Positions 29,608 to 38,031 of a stretch of DNA of 64,000 bases are shown here, in pieces. The position numbers and the translations under genes were made by a program. The notes beneath the pieces were generated by a model that worked only from the letters and a program-made list of their open reading frames with translations, did no database searches and was not told the DNA's origin. Within the stretch, counting starts at the first letter, position 1; each line of letters opens with the position of its first letter. This stretch comes from Flavonifractor sp. An306 (lineage in GTDB: Bacteria; Bacillota; Clostridia; Oscillospirales; Oscillospiraceae). The stretch spans positions 1-64,000 of the forward strand of contig NZ_NFIQ01000010.1 in NCBI RefSeq assembly GCF_002159455.1, read 5' to 3'.

Positions 29608-30828
29608 ATGGCTGACATCAAAAAAGTAGTGCTCGCCTATTCCGGCGGTTTGGATACATCCATCATCATCCCCTGGCTGAAGGAGAACTACAACAATCCC
29701 GAGATCATCGCCGTCTCCGGCAACGTGGGTCAGGCCGACGAGCTGGAGGGCCTGGAGGAGAAGGCCATCAAGACCGGCGCCTCCAAGCTGTACGTGGAGG
29801 ACCTGGTGGACGAGATGGTGGATGACGTGATCATCCCCTCCATGCAGATGGGGGCCAAGTATGAGGACTACCTGCTGGGCACCGCCTTTGCCCGGCCCAT
29901 CATCGCCAAGCGTCTGGTGGAGATCGCCAAGGCCGAAGGGGCCGACGCCATCTGCCACGGCTGCACCGGCAAGGGCAACGACCAGATCCGGTTTGAGCTG
30001 GCCATCAAGCGGTTTGCCCCCGAAATGAAGATCATCGCCCCCTGGCGGGAGTGGGACATCAAGAGCCGGGACGAGGAGATTGACTATGCCGAGGCCCACA
30101 ATGTGCCCCTGAAGATCTCCCGGGAGACCAACTACTCCAAGGACAAGAACCTGTGGCACCTGAGCCACGAGGGCCTGGACCTGGAGGACCCGGCCAGCGA
30201 GCCCCAGTACGACAAGCCTGGTTTCCTGGAGATGGGTGTGTCTCCCGCCATGGCGCCCGACCAGGCCACTTATGTGACCATCGACTTTGAGAAAGGCTGG
30301 CCCGTGGCGGTGGACGGGGAGAAGATGAAGGCCTCCGACGTCATCCGCAAGCTCAACGACCTGGGCGGCAAGAACGGTATCGGCCTGCTGGACATCGTGG
30401 AGAACCGGATGACCGGCATGAAGGACCGGGGCGTGTACGAGACCCCCGGCGGCGCCATCCTGTACCGGGCCCATGAGGTGCTGGAGATGATCACCATTGA
30501 CAAGGACACCGCCCACATGAAGAGCAAGCTGGCGGTGGACTTCGCCGACCTGGTGTACAACGGCAAGTGGTTCACCCCCCTGCGGGAGGCCCTCACCGCC
30601 TTTGCTACCGAGACCCAGAAGCACGTCACCGGCACCGTGAAGCTGAAGCTGTACAAGGGCAACATCATCACCGCCGGCGTCACCTCTCCCGACACCCTCT
30701 ACTCCGAGGAGATCGTCACCTTCCAGGAGAGCGATTACAACCAGAACGACGCCACCGGGTTCATCAACCTGTGGGGCCTGCCGGACACCGTGCTGGCGCT
30801 GCGGGATCAGGGCAAGCTGAACAAGTAA
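29608..30828 (+). CDS. argG: Argininosuccinate synthase
   Basis: 406 residues. It joins citrulline and aspartate with ATP. The P-loop-like AYSGGLDTS is at residues 10-18, with [13 protein letters not shown] and the [15 protein letters not shown] stretch further on. ACGGAGG precedes ATG 29608, the family start. It opens the arginine run, although a 95-base gap with a large palindrome separates it from argH. Confidence 0.97.
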   Translation: MADIKKVVLAYSGGLDTSIIIPWLKENYNNPEIIAVSGNVGQADELEGLEEKAIKTGASKLYVEDLVDEMVDDVIIPSMQMGAKYEDYLLGTAFARPIIAKRLVEIAKAEGADAICHGCTGKGNDQIRFELAIKRFAPEMKIIAPWREWDIKSRDEEIDYAEAHNVPLKISRETNYSKDKNLWHLSHEGLDLEDPASEPQYDKPGFLEMGVSPAMAPDQATYVTIDFEKGWPVAVDGEKMKASDVIRKLNDLGGKNGIGLLDIVENRMTGMKDRGVYETPGGAILYRAHEVLEMITIDKDTAHMKSKLAVDFADLVYNGKWFTPLREALTAFATETQKHVTGTVKLKLYKGNIITAGVTSPDTLYSEEIVTFQESDYNQNDATGFINLWGLPDTVLALRDQGKLNK

Positions 30829-30841
30829 TTTTCAAATGTTC

Positions 30842-30900
30842 TGCGGGCGGCCGCAGGCTGACCCTACCGAAACCGTAGGGACAACCTGCGGTCGCCCGCA
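30842..30900. repeat. Large intergenic palindrome between argG and argH
   Basis: Three nested stems: 30842-30849 with 30893-30900, 30851-30857 with 30885-30891, and CCCTAC 30862-30867 with GTAGGG 30875-30880. The form (GC-rich arms, GTAGGG-type core, GCCCGC end) resembles the short dispersed palindromic repeats found in Clostridial genomes. No T tract follows, so it is not a standard terminator. Confidence 0.7.
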
Positions 30901-30923
30901 ATCCAAATAGGGAGCGATTGACT

Positions 30924-32309
30924 ATGAAACTTTGGGCCGGACGGTTCCAGAAAGAGACCGACACCCTGGTGAATGACTTTAACTCTTCCATTACGTTTGA
31001 CGCCCGGATGTACAAAGAGGACATCACCGGCTCCATGGCCCACGCCGCCATGCTGGGCAAGCAGGGCATCATTGAGGCGCATGAGGCGGAGAAGATCATC
31101 GAGGGACTGAAGGTGATCCTGGCCGATATCGAGGCCGGACAGGTGGAGTTCTCCATGGAGAATGAGGACATCCACATGAACATTGAGACCATGCTCACCC
31201 AGCGCATTGGCGACACGGGCAAGCGGCTCCACACCGCCCGCAGCCGCAACGACCAGGTGGCGGTGGATTTCCGGCTCTATGTGAAGGGGGAGATCCCCAA
31301 GATCATCGGCATGGTGCTGGAGCTGGAGAAAGTGCTTATCAAAAAGGCGGAGGCCAACCTGGAGACCGTCATGCCGGGCTATACCCACCTCCAGCGGGCT
31401 CAGCCCACCACCTTCGGCCACTACATGATGGCCTACGCCAATATGCTCCGCCGGGACGTGACCCGGCTGGAGGACTGTCTGGAGCGCATGGACGAGTGCC
31501 CCCTGGGGGCGGGCGCCCTGGCCACCTCCACCTATCCGGTGGACCGGTTCCAGACCGCCGCCGCCCTGGGCTTCCAAAAGCCCACCGACAACTCCATGGA
31601 TTCGGTGTCCGACCGGGATTTTGCCATTGAGTTTCTGTCCGCCTGCTCGATCCTGATGATGCACCTGTCCCGGTTCTCCGAGGAGATCATCCTCTGGTGC
31701 TCCTGGGAGTTCAAGTATGTGGAGCTGGACGACGCCTACTCCACCGGCTCCTCCATCATGCCCCAGAAAAAGAACCCTGACGTGGCTGAGCTGGTCCGGG
31801 GCAAGACCGGCCGGGTGTACGGCTCCCTGGTGACCCTGCTTACCGTCATGAAGGCCCTCCCCCTGGCCTATAATAAGGATATGCAGGAGGACAAGGAGTG
31901 CGTCTTTGACGCCATCGACACGGTAGAGATGTGCCTGCCGGTGTTTACCGCCATGCTGGACACCCTCACCGTTCTGCCCAAAAATATGCGCGCCGCCGCC
32001 TCCGGCGGCTTCATCAACGCCACCGACTGCGCCGACTACCTGACCAAGAAGGGCATGCCCTTCCGGGAGGCCTATATGATCGTGGGCCGGCTGGTGAACA
32101 TGTGCATCAAGGCGGGGGAGACCCTGGACACCCTGCCTTTGAAGGACTTCCGCTCCATCTCCAACCTGTTTGACGCCGACGTGTACCAGGCCCTGGAGCT
32201 GAAAACCTGCGTCAACGGCCGGAAGGTCTACGGCGGCCCGGCCAAGGAGGCCGTGGAGCAGCAGATTGCCAACATCAAAGCCTTTGTGGAGGCGCGGGAA
32301 CATGAGTAA
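30924..32309 (+). CDS. argH: Argininosuccinate lyase
   Basis: 461 residues of the fumarase/aspartase superfamily. It splits argininosuccinate into arginine and fumarate. HTARSRNDQVAVDFRLY and the signature GSSIMPQKKNPD are clear. I chose ATG 30924 (MKLWAGRF, the family start) over the TTG at 30918; TAGGGAG lies about ten bases upstream. Its last 8 bases overlap argC. Confidence 0.97.
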   Translation: MKLWAGRFQKETDTLVNDFNSSITFDARMYKEDITGSMAHAAMLGKQGIIEAHEAEKIIEGLKVILADIEAGQVEFSMENEDIHMNIETMLTQRIGDTGKRLHTARSRNDQVAVDFRLYVKGEIPKIIGMVLELEKVLIKKAEANLETVMPGYTHLQRAQPTTFGHYMMAYANMLRRDVTRLEDCLERMDECPLGAGALATSTYPVDRFQTAAALGFQKPTDNSMDSVSDRDFAIEFLSACSILMMHLSRFSEEIILWCSWEFKYVELDDAYSTGSSIMPQKKNPDVAELVRGKTGRVYGSLVTLLTVMKALPLAYNKDMQEDKECVFDAIDTVEMCLPVFTAMLDTLTVLPKNMRAAASGGFINATDCADYLTKKGMPFREAYMIVGRLVNMCIKAGETLDTLPLKDFRSISNLFDADVYQALELKTCVNGRKVYGGPAKEAVEQQIANIKAFVEAREHE

Positions 32310-33243
32310 GCCAAAGGTATTTATTGACGGCCAGGAGGGCACCACCGGCCTGCAGATCCACGAGCGGCTAGCAGGCCGGGAGGATATTGAGTTGCTGGTC
32401 ATCGACCCTGACAAGCGAAAAGACCTGACCGAGCGGAAAAAGCTCATCAACGCCGCCGATCTGGTGTTCCTCTGCCTGCCCGACGCGGCGGCGGTGGAGG
32501 CGGTGGGGCTGATTGAAAATTCCCGTACCCGGGTCATCGACGCATCCACCGCCCACCGTACTGCCCCCGGCTGGGTGTACGGTTTCCCGGAGCTGTACAA
32601 GAAGCCGGAGGAGGTCATCGGAACCGCCCGGTTTGTGGCCAATCCAGGCTGCCACGCCACCGGCTTTCTGGCCTCGGCGGCTCCACTGGTGTCCATGCGG
32701 ATCTTGCCCCGGGATTACCCACTGACCTGCTGCTCCCTCACCGGCTACTCCGGTGGGGGCAAGAAGATGATCGCCCAGTACGAGAGCAAGGAGAAGGGGG
32801 AGGAGCTGTGCAGTCCCAGAGTGTACGGCACCACCCTCAAGCACAAGCATCTGCCCGAAATGCAGAAGATCTCCGGCCTGGACAACCCGCCGGTGTTCAC
32901 CCCGGTGGTGGATGACTACTATAAGGGCATGGCCACCACCATCTACATCCACAACCGCTACCTGGTGGGCCAGCCCACCGCCAAGGAGCTGAGCCTGATC
33001 CTGATGGCCTACTACGCCGGACAGCCCCTGGTCTCGGTGGCCCCCTACACGGAGGAACCGGCCTATCTGGCGGCCAACGCCCTGGCGGGCACGGACAGGC
33101 TGGAACTCACCGTCAGCGGCCATGAGGGGCAGAGCATCATCACCGCCCGGTTTGACAACCTGGGCAAGGGCGCCTCCGGCGCGGCGGTGCAGAACATGAA
33201 CCTGATGCTGGGCTTTGAAGAGACCCGCGGCCTGGCGCTGTAA
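32302..33243 (+). CDS. argC: N-acetyl-gamma-glutamyl-phosphate reductase, type 2
   Basis: 313 residues, the shorter type-2 form. It reduces acetylglutamyl phosphate with NADPH. The catalytic Cys is in ANPGCHATG (about residue 117), with EGTTGLQIHERL as the nucleotide-binding start. ATG 32302 lies inside the last codons of argH, an 8-base overlap that implies coupled translation. Confidence 0.96.
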   Translation: MSKPKVFIDGQEGTTGLQIHERLAGREDIELLVIDPDKRKDLTERKKLINAADLVFLCLPDAAAVEAVGLIENSRTRVIDASTAHRTAPGWVYGFPELYKKPEEVIGTARFVANPGCHATGFLASAAPLVSMRILPRDYPLTCCSLTGYSGGGKKMIAQYESKEKGEELCSPRVYGTTLKHKHLPEMQKISGLDNPPVFTPVVDDYYKGMATTIYIHNRYLVGQPTAKELSLILMAYYAGQPLVSVAPYTEEPAYLAANALAGTDRLELTVSGHEGQSIITARFDNLGKGASGAAVQNMNLMLGFEETRGLAL

Positions 33244-33262
33244 GGAAAGAGGAGTGAGCAAT

Positions 33263-34525
33263 ATGAAACAGATTCCCGGCGGTGTCACCGCCCCCAAGGG
33301 CTTTACCGCCTCCGGCGTCCACTGCGGTGTGAAGAAGGGCAAGGGAGACGGCAATCAGCCTCCCATGAGCAAGATGCCCGAGGTGCTGGAGGACAAGAAG
33401 GATCTGGCCCTCATCGTCTCCGAGCAGCCCTGCGTGGCGGCGGCGGTGTATACCATGAACCGGGTGAAGGCCGCCCCCCTGTATGTAACCATGGACCACC
33501 TGGAAAACGGGGAGGCCCAGGCCATCGTGGCCAACTCCGGCAACGCCAACGCCTGCGCCCCCAACAGCCATGAGCACGCCGAGGAGATGTGCCAGCTGGC
33601 GGCCCAGGCCACCGGCCTGAAGGCCAGCGACTTTGTGGTGGCCTCCACCGGCGTCATCGGCCAGGAGCTGAACATCGAAGCCATTGCCAAGGGGATGCCC
33701 GCCGCCGCCGCCGCCCTGTCCAAGAACGGCTCCGACGATGCGGCCAACGCCATCATGACCACCGACACGGTGAAGAAGGAGCTGTCGGTGACCTGCTCCA
33801 TCGGGGGCAAGACGGTGACCATCGGGGCCATCGCCAAGGGCTCCGGCATGATCCACCCCAACATGGGCACTATGCTGTGCTTTGTCACCACAGACTGCGC
33901 CATCACCCACGAGATGCTCACCGAGGCCCTCCATGAGATTGTCCCCCGTACCTTCAACCGGGTGACTGTGGACGGGGACACCTCCACCAACGACATGTGC
34001 GTGGTGCTGGCCAACGCCATGGCGGGAAATGAGCTTATTGAGTGGAAGGACGACAACTATACGGTGTTCTATAAAACCCTCCACTATGTCTTTGAACAGC
34101 TGGCCCGGAACATCGCCGCCGACGGCGAGGGGGCCAGCAAGCTGATCACCTGCACCGTGTCCGACGCCCGCAGCGAGGAGAGCGCCGAGCGTCTGGCCAA
34201 GGCGGTGGTGGGGTCCTCCCTGGTAAAGGCCGCCATGTTCGGCGCCGATGCCAACTGGGGCCGGGTGCTGTGCGCCATGGGCTACTCCAAGGCCCCCTTC
34301 CGGCCGGAGTTTGTGGACGTGAAGTTTGCCTCCGCCGTGGGGGAGATCCTGGTGTGCCATCAGGGCGCCGGGGTGGACTTTGACGAGGTGGCCGCCAAGA
34401 GCATCCTGTCCCAGGACGAGGTGATCATCCTGGTGGACCTCCACGAGGGGGAGCACCTGGCCACCTGCTGGGGCTGCGACCTGACCTATGACTATGTGAA
34501 AATCAACGGCGACTACCGGACGTAA
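33263..34525 (+). CDS. argJ: Bifunctional ornithine acetyltransferase / N-acetylglutamate synthase
   Basis: 420 residues. It transfers acetyl from acetylornithine to glutamate, so no separate argA or argE is needed. It cleaves itself at the Thr of the KGSGMIHPNMGTMLCFVTTD region, giving alpha and beta chains. STGVIGQ and the TVDGDTSTND motif are also present. GGAGTGAGCAAT precedes ATG 33263. Whether this copy also uses acetyl-CoA cannot be told by eye. Confidence 0.96.
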   Translation: MKQIPGGVTAPKGFTASGVHCGVKKGKGDGNQPPMSKMPEVLEDKKDLALIVSEQPCVAAAVYTMNRVKAAPLYVTMDHLENGEAQAIVANSGNANACAPNSHEHAEEMCQLAAQATGLKASDFVVASTGVIGQELNIEAIAKGMPAAAAALSKNGSDDAANAIMTTDTVKKELSVTCSIGGKTVTIGAIAKGSGMIHPNMGTMLCFVTTDCAITHEMLTEALHEIVPRTFNRVTVDGDTSTNDMCVVLANAMAGNELIEWKDDNYTVFYKTLHYVFEQLARNIAADGEGASKLITCTVSDARSEESAERLAKAVVGSSLVKAAMFGADANWGRVLCAMGYSKAPFRPEFVDVKFASAVGEILVCHQGAGVDFDEVAAKSILSQDEVIILVDLHEGEHLATCWGCDLTYDYVKINGDYRT

Positions 34526-34540
34526 GAGGTGTGGAAGAGC

Positions 34541-35395
34541 ATGTCCTATTCCCATGTGGAGCGGGCCCAGGTGCTGGCCGAGGCCCTGCCCTATATCCAG
34601 AAGTATAACGGCAAGACCGTGGTGGTGAAATACGGCGGCAACGCCATGATCTCCGACGAGCTGCGCCAGGCGGTGATCTCCGACATCATCCTCCTCCATC
34701 TGGTGGGGGTGCGGGTGGTGGTGGTCCACGGCGGCGGGCCGGAGATCACCGAGATGCTCAAGAAAATCGGCAAGGAGTCCCAATTTGTGGACGGCCTGCG
34801 CTACACCGACCAGGAGACCATGGACATCGTCCAGCAGGTGTTGTGCGGCAAAGTGAACAAGAATCTGGTAGCCACCCTGAACCGCCTGGGCGGCAAGGCT
34901 GTGGGACTGTGCGGCATGGACGCTGGCCTGTTCCAGGCCAGGCAGCTGGACGAGAAGTACGGCCTGGTGGGTGAGATCACCGCCGTGGACCCCCAGGCGG
35001 TGGTGGACTGCCTGGAAAACGGCTACATCCCCGTGGTGTCCACGGTAGCCCAGGGGGTGGACCAGGAGACGGCCTACAACATCAACGCCGACACCGCCGC
35101 CGCCAAGCTGTCCATGGCCCTGAAGGCGGAGAAGCTGATCCTGCTCACCGACGTGCGGGGATTGATGATGGACCCCGCAAACGAGAATACGCTGCTGCCG
35201 GTGGTGAAGCTGTCCCAGGTACCCGGTCTGGTGAAGGACGGGGTGATCAAGGGGGGCATGATCCCCAAGGTGGACTGCTGCGTGGAGGCGGTGCGCTCCG
35301 GCGTGAAGGACGCGGTGATCCTGGACGGCCGGATCCAGCACTCCATCCTCATCGAGCTGCTCAGTGACGAGGGCATCGGTACCATGCTGCTGTAA
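34541..35395 (+). CDS. argB: Acetylglutamate kinase
   Basis: 284 residues of the amino-acid kinase family. VVVKYGGNAM holds the phosphate-binding Lys, VVVVHGGGPEI the Gly-rich loop, and GGMIPKVDCCVEAVRSGV the C-terminal substrate helix. The N-terminal helix (residues 1-20) is of the kind that lets hexameric, arginine-inhibited forms assemble. Start ATG 34541 is the usual form; GTG 34529 would add four residues. Confidence 0.96.
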   Translation: MSYSHVERAQVLAEALPYIQKYNGKTVVVKYGGNAMISDELRQAVISDIILLHLVGVRVVVVHGGGPEITEMLKKIGKESQFVDGLRYTDQETMDIVQQVLCGKVNKNLVATLNRLGGKAVGLCGMDAGLFQARQLDEKYGLVGEITAVDPQAVVDCLENGYIPVVSTVAQGVDQETAYNINADTAAAKLSMALKAEKLILLTDVRGLMMDPANENTLLPVVKLSQVPGLVKDGVIKGGMIPKVDCCVEAVRSGVKDAVILDGRIQHSILIELLSDEGIGTMLL

Positions 35396-35408
35396 GGAGG
35401 GAAGGCAC

Positions 35409-36587
35409 GTGAATCATGAAGAGCTGGTCGCGCTGGACCATCAGTACGCCATGCAGACCTACGGCCGCTTTGACGTGGACATTGACCACGGCAAGGGGGC
35501 TACTCTGTACGACCTGGCGGGGAAGGAGTACATCGACTTCTCCTCCGGCATCGGGGTGAACTCCATTGGCTACGGCAACGAGAAGTGGGTGGCGGCCATC
35601 ACGGCCCAGGCCCAGAAGCTGGGCCATATCTCCAACCTCTTTTACTCCCAGCCCTACGCTCAGTTGGCCCAAACCCTTTGCCGGCGCACCGGCATGGCGG
35701 CGGCCTTTTTTGGCAATTCCGGCGCGGAGGCCAACGAGGGCATCATCAAAATGGCCCGGAAATACTCCTTTGACAAGTACGGCAAGGGGAGAGGCACCAT
35801 CATCACTCTGAAAAACTCCTTCCACGGCCGCACCATCACCACCCTCACCGCCACCGGCCAGGATGTGTTCCACAACTACTTCTTCCCCTTCACCGACGGC
35901 TTCCGGTACGCTCAGGCGGGCAGCATCGACGCCATCCAGGAGGTGGCGGGCCATGATGTGTGCGCCGTCATGCTGGAACTGGTCCAGGGGGAGGGGGGCG
36001 TCTATCCCATGGATCCGGAGTATGTCCACAATCTGGCGGTGCTGTGCGCCGAGCGGGACTGGCTGCTGCTGGTGGACGAGGTGCAGACCGGCGTGGGCCG
36101 CACCGGAACCCTGTTTGCCTTCCAGCAGTACGGCATCATCCCCGACGGCGTATCCTTTGCCAAGGGTATCGCCGGCGGTCTGCCCATGGGCGGCTTCCTG
36201 GTGAACGAGCGGTGCCGGAACGTATTGGGTCCCGGCACCCACGCCACCACCTTCGGCGGCAACCCCATCTGCGCCGCCGCCGCTCAGGTGGTGCTGGATA
36301 CCCTGGACGAGGACGCCCTGGCCGCTGTGACAGAGAAGGGCGACTATATCCGCACCCGCATCGCCCACATGGGCCTGTCCAGCCTGGGCGAGAGCCGGGG
36401 GCTGGGCCTGATGATCGGGGTGGAGGTCAAGGGGGAGGAGAGCAACAAGGTGCTGGCTGCCCGGCTGATCCAGCACGGCCTGCTGGTGCTCACCGCCGGC
36501 ACGGCGCTGCGGCTGCTGCCCCCGCTGACCATTACCATGGCTGAAATTGACAAGGGGCTGGCGATTCTGGAACAGACCCTGGTTTAA
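35409..36587 (+). CDS. argD: Acetylornithine aminotransferase
   Basis: 392 residues, PLP fold type I. It aminates acetylglutamate semialdehyde. The PLP Lys is in GVSFAKGIAGGLPMG (about residue 250); NSGAEANEGIIKMAR, SFHGRT and DEVQTGVGRTG complete the site. GTG 35409 is supported by AAGGAGGG at 35394-35401; no ATG fits. It follows argB by 13 bases. Confidence 0.95.
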   Translation: MNHEELVALDHQYAMQTYGRFDVDIDHGKGATLYDLAGKEYIDFSSGIGVNSIGYGNEKWVAAITAQAQKLGHISNLFYSQPYAQLAQTLCRRTGMAAAFFGNSGAEANEGIIKMARKYSFDKYGKGRGTIITLKNSFHGRTITTLTATGQDVFHNYFFPFTDGFRYAQAGSIDAIQEVAGHDVCAVMLELVQGEGGVYPMDPEYVHNLAVLCAERDWLLLVDEVQTGVGRTGTLFAFQQYGIIPDGVSFAKGIAGGLPMGGFLVNERCRNVLGPGTHATTFGGNPICAAAAQVVLDTLDEDALAAVTEKGDYIRTRIAHMGLSSLGESRGLGLMIGVEVKGEESNKVLAARLIQHGLLVLTAGTALRLLPPLTITMAEIDKGLAILEQTLV

Positions 36588-36608
36588 TCTGTTGTGAGGT
36601 GAACTGAA

Positions 36609-37526
36609 ATGCAAAAAGACCTGCTCAAACTGCTGGATCTGACCCCTGCGGATATCACCAAGATCCTGGATACCGCTGACCAGATGAAATACAACCAGAA
36701 GCACAGCCTGACCCACCACTATCTGGAGGGCAAGACCCTGGCGATGATCTTTGAGAAGAACTCCACCCGTACCCGGGTCTCCTTTGAGACCGGCATGTAC
36801 CAGCTGGGGGGCCACGCCCTGTTCCTCTCCGGCAAGGAGAGCCAGATCGGCCGGGGTGAGCCCATTGAGGACACCGCCCGGGTGCTCAGCCGCTACTGCG
36901 ACGGCATCATGATCCGCACCTACGGCCAGGAGGAGGTGGAGACCCTGGCCAAGTACGCCTCCATCCCCGTCATCAACGGCCTCACCGACTTTGCCCACCC
37001 CTGCCAGGTGCTGGCCGACCTGATGACCATTCGGGAGCACAAGTCCCGTCTGGAGGGCCTGAAGCTGTGCTACATCGGCGACGGCAACAATATGACCAAC
37101 TCCCTGATCGTGGGCGGTCTGAAGGTAGGCATGGAGGTGTCCGTGGCCTGCCCCGAGGGCTACGACCCCGACCCCAAGGTGCTGGAGTTTGCCCAGAATT
37201 GCGGCGGCAAGTTCACCCTCTGCCGGGATCCCAAGGAGGCCGCAGCGGGCGCCGACGCCATGTTTACCGACGTATGGGCCTCCATGGGTCAGGAGGGCGA
37301 GGCCCAGGCCCGCCGGGCGGTGTTTGAGGGCGTCTATCAGATCAACAGCGAACTGATGGCCCTGACCAACCCCGGCTGCATGGTGCAGCACTGCCTGCCC
37401 GCCCACCGGGGGGAGGAGATCACCGCCGAGGTGTTCGAGGCCCATGCCAACGAGATCTTCGACGAGGCGGAGAACCGCCTCCACGCCCAGAAGGCGGTCA
37501 TGTACCTGCTGATGGGCGAGCAGTAA
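36609..37526 (+). CDS. argF: Ornithine carbamoyltransferase
   Basis: 305 residues. It makes citrulline from ornithine and carbamoyl phosphate. The STRTR carbamoyl-phosphate loop is near residue 53, HPCQ near 130 and HCLPAHRG near 261. Anabolic rather than catabolic use is inferred from the biosynthetic cluster and the lack of arcA or arcC. It ends the arg run at a strong terminator. Confidence 0.96.
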   Translation: MQKDLLKLLDLTPADITKILDTADQMKYNQKHSLTHHYLEGKTLAMIFEKNSTRTRVSFETGMYQLGGHALFLSGKESQIGRGEPIEDTARVLSRYCDGIMIRTYGQEEVETLAKYASIPVINGLTDFAHPCQVLADLMTIREHKSRLEGLKLCYIGDGNNMTNSLIVGGLKVGMEVSVACPEGYDPDPKVLEFAQNCGGKFTLCRDPKEAAAGADAMFTDVWASMGQEGEAQARRAVFEGVYQINSELMALTNPGCMVQHCLPAHRGEEITAEVFEAHANEIFDEAENRLHAQKAVMYLLMGEQ

Positions 37527-37542
37527 GTGCATATATACTAAA

Positions 37543-37578
37543 ACCGGCGCACAGCATTTGCTGTGCGCCAGTTTTTTG
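37543..37578 (+). terminator. Terminator of the arg cluster
   Basis: ACCGGCGCACAGC pairs with GCTGTGCGCCAGT across ATTT, followed by T6 (37572-37577). Confidence 0.92.
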
Positions 37579-37580
37579 CC

Positions 37581-37641
37581 TTGACACAAGAGGTTTGTTC
37601 TGATAAACTAGCCTCATAAAAGAGGTTTCTTTAGACAAACC
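37581..37641 (+). promoter_or_regulatory. BlaI-type promoter with two operators
   Basis: TTGACA 37581-37586, 17-base spacer, TAAACT 37604-37609. Two dyads of one form lie here: GGTTT-N8-AAACT at 37592-37609 and GGTTT-N8-AAACC at 37624-37641, both preceded by AAGA, 32 bases centre to centre. The first covers the spacer and -10, the second the start of the transcript. Confidence 0.8.
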
Positions 37642-37662
37642 AAACGAAAGGCGGGGTGCAAG

Positions 37663-38031
37663 ATGGAAGATTTCAAGCTGTTCGATGCGGAGTACAAGCT
37701 GATGGAGCTGTTGTGGGAGCGCCAGCCCATCAACTCCACCGCGCTGTCCCGGCTGTGTCAGGAGAAGCTTGGTTGGAAGAAGTCCACCACCTTCAACCTG
37801 GTGCGCAAGCTGGGGGAGCGGGGGATTTTAAAGAACGAAAACGCCACCGTCACGGCCCTGATCCAGCGGGAGCAGGTGCTCCGCCGGGAGAGTGAGGCGG
37901 CGGTGGCCAAGTCCTTCGGCGGCTCCCTGCCCAACTTCGTGGCCGCCTTTCTCAGCGGAAAAAAGCTCTCCCACCAGGAGGCGGAAGAGCTGCGGCGGCT
38001 GATTGACGAGAGCGAGGCGCGCCATGACTGA
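37663..38031 (+). CDS. BlaI/MecI/CopY-family repressor
   Basis: 122 residues. A winged helix (LFDAEYKLMELLWERQPINS, LGWKKSTTFNLVRKLGERGIL) followed by the dimerisation helices that sensor-triggered proteolysis cuts in this family (around FLSGKKLSHQEAEELRRL). It should repress its own operon through the two dyads at its promoter. GGCGGGGTG precedes ATG 37663. Its last 8 bases overlap the M56 sensor gene, the usual blaI-blaR1 arrangement. Confidence 0.92.
   Translation: MEDFKLFDAEYKLMELLWERQPINSTALSRLCQEKLGWKKSTTFNLVRKLGERGILKNENATVTALIQREQVLRRESEAAVAKSFGGSLPNFVAAFLSGKKLSHQEAEELRRLIDESEARHD

Noticed and set aside
30842-30900. Terminator between argG and argH
   Set aside because: No T tract follows either arm, and argH has no promoter of its own that I can see.
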